Shown: positions 15,247 through 20,727 of the stretch, piece by piece | Numbering within the stretch: position 1 is the stretch's first letter | Layout of the letters: every line of letters starts with the position of its first letter | Assembly: GCA_045615705.1 (NCBI GenBank) | Contig: JAZLFH010000025.1 | Coordinates: 1-20,727 of the forward strand | Direction: 5' to 3' | Length of the DNA stretch: 20,727 nucleotides | Source of the DNA: JAZLFH01 sp045615705 | GTDB taxonomy: Bacteria > Bacillota > Clostridia > UMGS1883 | The notes under the pieces: model-generated | The model's input: the letters and a program-made list of their open reading frames with translations, nothing else | Database searches by the model: none | Told to the model about the DNA's origin: nothing | Translations under genes and position numbers: made by a program

Positions 15247-16314
15247 ATGAATATTTCAGTTACAAAAACAACTAACCCGAAACCAAAGCCGACAGATGAA
15301 ACAAAACTCGGATTCGGACAAATTTTTACTGATCATATGCTGATTATTGACTATACAGAGGGAAAGGGTTGGCATGATGCCAGAATTATACCGTACGCAC
15401 CGCTTGAACTTGACCCCGCTTGTGTTGTTCTTCATTATGGTCAGGCAATTTTTGAAGGTTTAAAGGCATATAACTGCAAAGACGGAAAAGTCAGAATGTT
15501 TCGTCCGGAGGCAAATATGGCTCGTGCGGATAAGTCTGATGAAAGACTTTGTATGCCAAGCATTGATGTAAAAGAGTTTACCGAAGCAGTTAAAATGCTT
15601 GTAGATATCGACCGTGATTGGATTCCTAAGTCTGACGGAACAGCACTTTATATCAGACCGTTTGTAATCGGTACAGATGCGTTTTTAGGTGTTCATCCGT
15701 CAAAAACATATAAATTTATCACAATTTTAAGTCCTGTAGGTGCGTACTATAAAGAAGGTCTTAATCCTGTTAAGATTTATGTTGAAGATGAGTATGTTCG
15801 TGCAGTAAGAGGCGGATTAGGATTTGCAAAAGCATCGGCAAACTATGCTGCAAGTATTAAAGCTCAGGTTATCGCAGAAGAAAAGGGATATACGCAGGTT
15901 CTTTGGCTTGATGGCGTAGAAAGAAAGTACATTGAAGAAGTCGGAACAATGAATGTCTTCTTTAAGATTGACGGAAAAGTAGTTACTCCAATGCTTAACG
16001 GCAGCATATTGCCGGGAATTACTCGTGATAGCGTAATTACAATATTGAAGGACATGGGAGTTCCTGTCGAAGAGAGAAAAGTTTCAATAGAAGAAGTCTT
16101 TGAAGCTGCTCAAAACGGCAAACTCGAAGAAGCATTCGGAAGCGGAACCGCAGCCGTTATTTCTCCTATCGGAGAACTTAACTGGGACGGCAAAATAGTT
16201 AAGATTACAGACGGAAAAATCGGAGAACTTTCACAAAAACTTTATGATACCGTAACAGGTATTCAAAGCGGAAAACTTCCTGATAAATTTAATTGGACAA
16301 CAGTTGTTGAATAA
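15247..16314 (+). CDS. ilvE: Branched-chain amino acid aminotransferase
   Basis: This 355-residue class IV (fold type IV) PLP aminotransferase swaps amino groups between leucine, isoleucine or valine and 2-oxoglutarate. The larger BCAT subtype is shown by LGFGQIFTDHML near the N-terminus, LHYGQAIFEGLKAY, ALYIRPFVIGTDAFLGV, the PLP lysine Lys195 in GGLGFAKASANYAASI, EEVGTMNVFF, LNGSILPGITRDS, and FGSGTAAVISPIG. The start is ATG 15247 behind AAAGGAAG (15232-15239). The open frame runs about 200 bases further upstream, but that part covers the promoter and antisense rpmE leader and is not coding. It is a single-gene unit ending in a bidirectional terminator. Confidence 0.96.
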   Translation: MNISVTKTTNPKPKPTDETKLGFGQIFTDHMLIIDYTEGKGWHDARIIPYAPLELDPACVVLHYGQAIFEGLKAYNCKDGKVRMFRPEANMARADKSDERLCMPSIDVKEFTEAVKMLVDIDRDWIPKSDGTALYIRPFVIGTDAFLGVHPSKTYKFITILSPVGAYYKEGLNPVKIYVEDEYVRAVRGGLGFAKASANYAASIKAQVIAEEKGYTQVLWLDGVERKYIEEVGTMNVFFKIDGKVVTPMLNGSILPGITRDSVITILKDMGVPVEERKVSIEEVFEAAQNGKLEEAFGSGTAAVISPIGELNWDGKIVKITDGKIGELSQKLYDTVTGIQSGKLPDKFNWTTVVE

Positions 16315-16325
16315 TTTTTTAAACA

Positions 16326-16357
16326 AAAAGCGATGCATCTTTTAATGCATCGCTTTT
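16326..16357. terminator. Bidirectional terminator between ilvE and tmcAL
   Basis: AAAAGCGATGCAT (16326-16338) pairs perfectly with ATGCATCGCTTTT (16345-16357) around CTTTTA. It serves rightward ilvE. For the leftward gene the last four codons and the stop (16342-16344) lie inside the hairpin, so the coding end doubles as a terminator arm. Confidence 0.9.
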
Positions 16358-17400
16358 AAATTGTAAACACGGTCAGCAATCAATTCTGTTTTAAAAATTC
16401 TGCTGTCTTTAATATCGGCAATTCGTGAGGCAATAGGGAGAGAGGACACGGACTTAACTTCTTTAAGAATGCTTTTTCCTGTGTCGTTATGAAAAAGAGG
16501 TCTTATATATTCCGGAGTTACAAATGGCTCAATTCGGTTTTCAATAAGCATATTAAACAGAAAACGCCTGATTCTGCTTCTTGTAAAGTGGCGACACTTT
16601 ACATCTTCTATTAATGAATCAAGAGAACCGGTCGCTTTGCTTTTTAAAATTCTTGATATAAGTTCTTCGTCAGAATCCTGATAAACCAAAAGGCTTTCTT
16701 TTGATGCAGTCATAACTCTGTATAAAATCAATTCCTCAAAATCAGAGTCAAACACGGTGTTTTTTGATAAACAAGGAGCAGAAGCAATCATATCTTTGCC
16801 GAGCTTTATATTTTCACGAATTGTTTTGGCGGACAAGAAGGAGTCATTTCTTTTAATTGTTACGGGGTTTAAAAGAGAATCTTTTGATAGTGCTTTAATG
16901 TATTCAACGCCCAAAATATTGTTCGGACAAGATAGAATTTCACTATCAAAACCGGTTAGTGATGAAACTGCATCTTGCCTGGCACTTATATACGACATTC
17001 CACTATCTAAATTGTTTTTAAGAATGTTTTTAAATTCATTGCTTTCATCGGAAAGAAACTTTGAAACATTTTTTAATGCGTCAATATTACCACACTCGGA
17101 ACCAAATAACAGGTCGCACGGAATGTTTAGTGCTTCTAAGGTTCTAATTGCACCAAAGGCAAAATTTTCGGCAAAAGACTGAGCGTAAACAACAGGGAGT
17201 TCTATAACCAAGTCGCAACCGCTTTTAATTGCACATTTTGCTCTGTGGTTTTTGTCGTTTACTGAAACGCCTCCACGCTGAACAAAGTTACCGCTCATTA
17301 TCGCAATTATTGCATCGTAATTTTTGCGAGCATTTTCAATCAAAAAACCGTGTCCAAGATGAAAAGGATTAAATTCTGCTACTATTGCACAAATTTTCAC
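16342..17400 (-). CDS. tmcAL: tRNA(Met) cytidine acetate ligase TmcAL
   Basis: TmcAL (YlbM family) activates acetate with ATP and makes N4-acetylcytidine at the wobble base of elongator tRNA(Met). The N-terminal nucleotidyltransferase domain is clear: KICAIVAEFNPFHLGH with the HxGH-type motif, IMSGNFVQRG, and the conserved segment from CDLVIELPVVYAQSFAENFAFGA. I chose GTG 17400, giving the family N-terminus MKICAIVAEFNPFH and an SD-like GGATGTGAT upstream. An in-frame ATG at 17415 falls at the predicted transcription start, so it is unlikely to be used. The product is 352 residues, shorter than the roughly 415 of the Bacillus protein, mainly at the C-terminus. It is divergent from pta, whose pathway yields the acetate this enzyme uses. 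Confidence 0.9.
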   Translation of the reverse strand: MKICAIVAEFNPFHLGHGFLIENARKNYDAIIAIMSGNFVQRGGVSVNDKNHRAKCAIKSGCDLVIELPVVYAQSFAENFAFGAIRTLEALNIPCDLLFGSECGNIDALKNVSKFLSDESNEFKNILKNNLDSGMSYISARQDAVSSLTGFDSEILSCPNNILGVEYIKALSKDSLLNPVTIKRNDSFLSAKTIRENIKLGKDMIASAPCLSKNTVFDSDFEELILYRVMTASKESLLVYQDSDEELISRILKSKATGSLDSLIEDVKCRHFTRSRIRRFLFNMLIENRIEPFVTPEYIRPLFHNDTGKSILKEVKSVSSLPIASRIADIKDSRIFKTELIADRVYNLKAMH

Positions 17401-17420
17401 TATTATCACATCCAAAATTG

Positions 17421-17449
17421 ATTATAACATATTTTAAAAAACTATTGAA
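17421..17449 (-). promoter_or_regulatory. Promoter of tmcAL
   Basis: On the minus strand an extended -10, TGT-TATAAT (-10 at 17426-17421), with a weak -35 TTCAAT (17449-17444) 17 bases away. The start point is near 17414, leaving about 14 bases before GTG 17400. Its -35 occupies the same bases as the -35 of pta on the other strand. Confidence 0.65.
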
Positions 17450-17473
17450 GATTTATTTTATAAGTTGTATAAT
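17445..17473 (+). promoter_or_regulatory. Promoter of pta-ackA
   Basis: TTGAAG (17445-17450), a 17-base spacer and TATAAT (17468-17473), with a start point near 17480 and AGGAGATG as the ribosome-binding site of pta. It overlaps the tmcAL -35 by five bases on the opposite strand. Confidence 0.8.
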
Positions 17474-17506
17474 ATTTCTGTTAAAATTTTTAGGAGATGA
17501 AAGATT

Positions 17507-18514
17507 ATGAGTAAATTTTTGGAAAGAACAATAGAGAGAGCAAAGATGGATAAAAAAACCATCGTTCTTCCTGAAAGCCAAGATATCCGCACAATCCGTG
17601 CAGCGGCATCGGCACTTAATCAGGGAATAGCAAATCTTAAAATCGTTGGTAAGAAAAATGATATTGAAGAACTTGCAAAGAGTGAGAATTTAAATATCAG
17701 CGGAGCAACAATAGTTGACCCTGACACCGACCCTAATTTTGATGTATATGCAAATCTTTTCTACGAACTCAGAAAATCCAAGGGAGTTACGGAAGAACAA
17801 GCTCGTGAAACTATAAAAAATCCACTTTATTATGGTGTAATGATGGTTAAAAACGGTGATGCTGACGGAATGGTTGCAGGTGCGTGCAACTCGACATCCA
17901 ATGTTCTTCGTCCGGCACTTCAAATTCTTAAAACTGCCCCCGGAACAAAATTGGTAAGTGCGTTCTTTATTATGTGTGTTCCAAATTGTGAGTACGGTGA
18001 AAACGGAGTATTCTTATATGCAGACAGCGGACTTAACCAAAATCCTGATGCAGACGAGGTAAGTGAAATTGCAATATCTTCTGCAAAGTCGTTTAAAGAT
18101 TTGGTTGAAGCAGATCCTGTTATCGCAATGATGAGTTATTCTACATACGGCAGTGCAAAAAGCGAACTCGTGGATAAGATGCAACTTGCAACAAAACTTG
18201 CAAAAGAAAAACGCCCTGATTTGGTTCTTGATGGCGAACTCCAGGCAGATGCCGCAATTGTTCCGTCTGTCGGACAGTCAAAAGCTCCGGGAAGTCCGGT
18301 CGCAGGCAAAGCAAATGTTTTGGTATTCCCGGATCTGAATGTCGGAAATATTGCATATAAACTTACGGAGCGTCTTGCAAAAGCAGAAGCATACGGCCCT
18401 GTTACGCAGGGTATAGCAAAACCTGTTAATGACCTTTCAAGAGGCTGCTGTGCAGAAGATATTGTAGGTGTTATTGCTATAACTTGCGTACAAGCACAGA
18501 ATCAAGGAAAGTGA
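17507..18514 (+). CDS. pta: Phosphate acetyltransferase
   Basis: Pta converts acetyl-CoA and phosphate to acetyl phosphate and CoA. The 335-residue short form consists of the PTA/PTB catalytic domain only, with no DRTGG or other regulatory extension. Segments seen are KKTIVLPESQDIRTIRAA, NPLYYGVMMVKNGDADGMVAGACNST, FLYADSGLNQNPDADEVSEIAISSA, MMSYSTYGSAKSE, LVLDGELQADAAIVP, GKANVLVFPDLNVGNIAYKLTERL and QGIAKPVNDLSRGC. It starts at ATG 17507 behind AGGAGATG and ends 10 bases before ackA. Together the two genes form the ATP-yielding acetate pathway. Confidence 0.97.
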   Translation: MSKFLERTIERAKMDKKTIVLPESQDIRTIRAAASALNQGIANLKIVGKKNDIEELAKSENLNISGATIVDPDTDPNFDVYANLFYELRKSKGVTEEQARETIKNPLYYGVMMVKNGDADGMVAGACNSTSNVLRPALQILKTAPGTKLVSAFFIMCVPNCEYGENGVFLYADSGLNQNPDADEVSEIAISSAKSFKDLVEADPVIAMMSYSTYGSAKSELVDKMQLATKLAKEKRPDLVLDGELQADAAIVPSVGQSKAPGSPVAGKANVLVFPDLNVGNIAYKLTERLAKAEAYGPVTQGIAKPVNDLSRGCCAEDIVGVIAITCVQAQNQGK

Positions 18515-18524
18515 GGATATTAAA

Positions 18525-19712
18525 ATGAAAATACTTGTTATTAACGCAGGAAGTTCATCTTTAAAGTATCAACTTATTGATATGTCTGATAAAAAAGTTT
18601 TGGCAAAAGGTCTTTGCGAAAGAATAGGAATTGAAGGTTCTCGTTTGAAGCATACACCTGTCGGCAAAGATGCAGTTGTTATCGAACAGCCTATGAAAGA
18701 CCATTCGGATGCTATAAATCTTGTAATTAATTCTTTGGTAAGCAAAGATTATGGCGTAATTTCTTCTATGGAAGAGATTGGTGCGGTAGGGCATAGAGTT
18801 GTCCACGGCGGAGAACTTTTTGCAGAGAGTGTTCTTATTGATGAGGAAGTTAAAAAGGCTATTGAGAAATGTTCGGAACTCGCACCGCTTCACAATCCCG
18901 CAAATCTTATAGGTATAAATGCTTGTGAAAAGGTAATCCCCGGCGTGAAACAGGTTGCGGTATTTGATACGGCATTTCATCAAACAATGCCCAAAGAAGC
19001 ATTCATGTATGCACTTCCTTATGAATATTATGAAAAGTACAAGGTTAGAAAGTATGGTTTCCACGGAACAAGCCATCGCTTTGTTTCTCAGGAAGCATCA
19101 AAGATGTTAGGGAAAAAGGACTTTAACCTCATCACACTTCACCTTGGCAACGGCAGTAGTGTAGCAGCAATTAAAAACGGTAAAGTTGTTGATACATCAA
19201 TGGGTTTCACTCCGCTTGCAGGTCTTGTAATGGGTACTCGTTGCGGTGATGTTGACCCCGCAATAATCCCGTTTATTGCGGAAAAAGAAAATCTTAGTCT
19301 TGACGATGTGAATACAGTTATGAATAAGAAATCCGGCGTGTTGGGTGTTTCTGAGATTTCAAGTGATTTCCGTGATCTTACAGAAAAGGAATCACAGGGC
19401 GATGAAAAGGCACATCTTGCACTTGAAATGTTCGTATATTCAGTGAAGCAATATATCGGTCGCTATGCTGCTGCGATGGGTGGACTTGATGCGATAGTCT
19501 TTACAGCAGGTATCGGTGAAAATAACTCAGCACTTCGTGAAAGATTTGTATCAGGTCTTGAATTTATGGGAATAAAAATTGATAAAGAAAAGAACAAACT
19601 TCGCGGAGAAGCAGTTGATGTAAGTGCGGAAGGTGCCACAGTTAAGACATTGGTTATTCCTACTGATGAAGAAATGATGATTGCACTTGATACAGAAAGC
19701 ATAGTTAAATAA
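18525..19712 (+). CDS. ackA: Acetate kinase
   Basis: AckA transfers phosphate from acetyl phosphate to ADP, giving acetate and ATP, a main energy step in anaerobic fermentation. The 395-residue protein carries the ASKHA-fold signatures: MKILVINAGSSSLKYQL at the start, GHRVVHGGE, FDTAFHQTMP with the catalytic Asp, RKYGFHGTSHRFVSQEA, HLGNGSSVAAI, DTSMGFTPLAGLVMGTRCGDVDP, and FTAGIGENN near the end. ATG 18525 has TGAGGAT, which overlaps the pta stop, as its ribosome-binding site. It is the last gene of the operon, followed by a hairpin terminator and then by the boundary with the recombinase region. Confidence 0.98.
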   Translation: MKILVINAGSSSLKYQLIDMSDKKVLAKGLCERIGIEGSRLKHTPVGKDAVVIEQPMKDHSDAINLVINSLVSKDYGVISSMEEIGAVGHRVVHGGELFAESVLIDEEVKKAIEKCSELAPLHNPANLIGINACEKVIPGVKQVAVFDTAFHQTMPKEAFMYALPYEYYEKYKVRKYGFHGTSHRFVSQEASKMLGKKDFNLITLHLGNGSSVAAIKNGKVVDTSMGFTPLAGLVMGTRCGDVDPAIIPFIAEKENLSLDDVNTVMNKKSGVLGVSEISSDFRDLTEKESQGDEKAHLALEMFVYSVKQYIGRYAAAMGGLDAIVFTAGIGENNSALRERFVSGLEFMGIKIDKEKNKLRGEAVDVSAEGATVKTLVIPTDEEMMIALDTESIVK

Positions 19713-19759
19713 GTAAAAAACATTTTGTAAATATTAAAATGTAATCAAATGTATAAAAC

Positions 19760-19786
19760 AAAAAGCATCCGAATAGGATGCTTTTT
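19760..19786 (+). terminator. Terminator of pta-ackA
   Basis: AAAAAGCATCC (19760-19770) pairs perfectly with GGATGCTTTTT (19776-19786) around GAATA. It lies about 50 bases after the ackA stop, and its flanking A and T tracts give potential function in both directions. Confidence 0.9.
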
Positions 19787-19790
19787 GCGT

Positions 19791-19843
19791 GGTGCGGATA
19801 ACAGGACTGTTATCTTTTTTAAGGAAGTTTCCTTTTTCGCACC
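19791..19843. other. Compact three-way-junction sequence beside the recombinase
   Basis: Three perfect inverted repeats nest in 53 bases. The outer stem is GGTGCG (19791-19796) / CGCACC (19838-19843). Inside it lie GATAACAG-GA-CTGTTATC (19797-19814) and AAGGAA-GT-TTCCTT (19821-19834), separated by T-runs. It sits between the ackA terminator and the recombinase stop, where an element end would be expected. The palindromes around central GA and GT dinucleotides resemble the dyads of serine recombinase sites. It could instead be a structured 3' tail of the recombinase transcript. Confidence 0.45.
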
Positions 19844-19852
19844 TTTTGCGTT

Positions 19853-20727
19853 CTACATTGCTTTTTTAGTGTAGCATAATTCGTTTGGAATGTCAACTTC
19901 ACCTACAAATTTATAGTGAATATGTATATCCTGAAATGTATTTCCCTGATGTTCGTATTTTTCTCCGATTTCGATTTTTTGTATCAGTTCGTTTAATATC
20001 GGAGCGGTAAGCTCTTTTATTCCGATATACTTTTCTATAAGCTTTATAAAGTCAAATGCATTATCTCGATTTCTTTCATAAATTTCTAATTCTTCTTGGA
20101 TTGTTTTTACGACTTTTCTTAATTCCGTTCTTTCATTCTCGTAGTTTTGAAGAAGCGAAACCATTATTTCATTTGATAAGTTTCCGAGTACAGAATTTTC
20201 GTATGTTTTTTGAATTAGAGTATTCAGTTCCTCAATCCGCTTGTTTGACTTTTTAAGCTTGACTTGGTTTTCCTTCGTTTCCGCTTTAATCTTATTTTCG
20301 TTGCATTTGAGTGCGGCTTGATATAAAGCATCTCTGTCTTTTTCGAGAATTTGAGTTTTGCAATAAATATCTGCAAGCACTACGCCGTACAAGTCGGCAT
20401 ATCGGATATAGTGGGAAGGACATTCCTTTTTGCCCCAAAAGTTGTATGTACTGCATATATAGCTTTGGGTATCTGATGAATATACCATTGCATGACCGCA
20501 ATCTCGGCACTTCACAAGTCCGCTAAAGATTTGCACTGTCCCGGTTCTTCTGTTTTCTCTTCTGCGGATATGTATTAACCTTTGAGCTTCCTCGAATGCT
20601 TCTTTTGATATGATCGGTTCGTGTGTGTCCTTAACAACTATCCATTCATCTTTGGGTACATCACGAAATCTCTTGCTTTTAAACGGCTTTTCCTTTCGGT
20701 GATTTACCATATTTCCTATGTATATCT
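19853..20727 (-). CDS. Large serine recombinase, C-terminal part (TnpX/TndX-like, 5' partial)
   Basis: The frame runs off the right edge; codons before the first visible Met read IYIGN, so about 290 C-terminal residues are seen and the catalytic serine domain is missing. In order, starting from that edge: the end of the Recombinase domain (IGNMVNHRKEKPFKSKRFRD, DEWIVVKDTHEPIISKEAFEEAQ); a zinc ribbon with four cysteines (VKCRDCGHAM, YICSTY, ECPSHYI); a charged coiled coil of about 90 residues; and a C-terminal DUF4368-like domain (ELTAPILNELIQKIEIGE, IHIHYKFVGEVDIP). That last domain is typical of the TnpX/TndX group that moves Tn4451- or Tn5397-type elements. It ends 10 bases from a structured sequence next to ackA's terminator, so this is probably one end of an integrated element whose body lies to the right. 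Confidence 0.92.
   Translation of the reverse strand, partial: IYIGNMVNHRKEKPFKSKRFRDVPKDEWIVVKDTHEPIISKEAFEEAQRLIHIRRRENRRTGTVQIFSGLVKCRDCGHAMVYSSDTQSYICSTYNFWGKKECPSHYIRYADLYGVVLADIYCKTQILEKDRDALYQAALKCNENKIKAETKENQVKLKKSNKRIEELNTLIQKTYENSVLGNLSNEIMVSLLQNYENERTELRKVVKTIQEELEIYERNRDNAFDFIKLIEKYIGIKELTAPILNELIQKIEIGEKYEHQGNTFQDIHIHYKFVGEVDIPNELCYTKKAM

Overview
The window looks like a low-GC Gram-positive Clostridia chromosome, most likely Oscillospirales/Ruminococcaceae. This is inferred from its AT-rich sequence, purine-rich Shine-Dalgarno sites, paired glgC/glgD genes, a DUF378 protein, a TmcAL-type tRNA acetate ligase, zinc-type L31, AsnA and a pta-ackA acetate pathway. Almost all of it is well-ordered core metabolism. 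I see no CRISPR array, defence island, biosynthetic cluster or rRNA, and only one mobile-element gene, at the right edge.

Layout, left to right. (1) 1-7760: a rightward glycogen operon, glgB (5' end outside the window), glgC, glgD, glgA, glgP, then a small DUF378 membrane protein whose ribosome-binding site lies in a hairpin, closed by a terminator. It covers both synthesis and phosphorolysis of glycogen. (2) 7762-9660: asnA behind a near-consensus promoter, overlapping a PHP-family phosphoesterase gene. (3) 9659-11959: a LysR-type regulator divergent from a class I aminotransferase. The two share a palindromic sequence that reads as a complete -35/-10 promoter on both strands, next to a LysR-type box. 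(4) 11958-14820, all leftward: an SGNH hydrolase plus DeoR-family regulator operon, a 383-base gap, and a KDPG/KHG aldolase fused to a C-terminal VOC domain, which suggests a sugar-acid or sugar-ester module. (5) 14854-16357: rpmE (leftward) and a branched-chain aminotransferase (rightward). (6) 16342-19786: tmcAL (leftward) divergent from pta-ackA (rightward), with promoters overlapping at their -35 boxes. (7) 19787-20727: a compact sequence able to fold into a three-way junction, then the C-terminal part of a TnpX/TndX-like large serine recombinase running off the right edge. This is probably one end of an integrated element.

The metabolism fits a saccharolytic anaerobe that stores carbon as glycogen, mobilises it through GlgP and makes ATP from acetyl-CoA through Pta-AckA. 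Converging gene pairs are separated by shared bidirectional hairpin terminators. The most unusual points are the self-complementary bidirectional promoter, the aldolase-VOC fusion, the structured sequence beside the recombinase, and the DUF378 gene at the tail of the glycogen operon. None amounts to a clearly new system.
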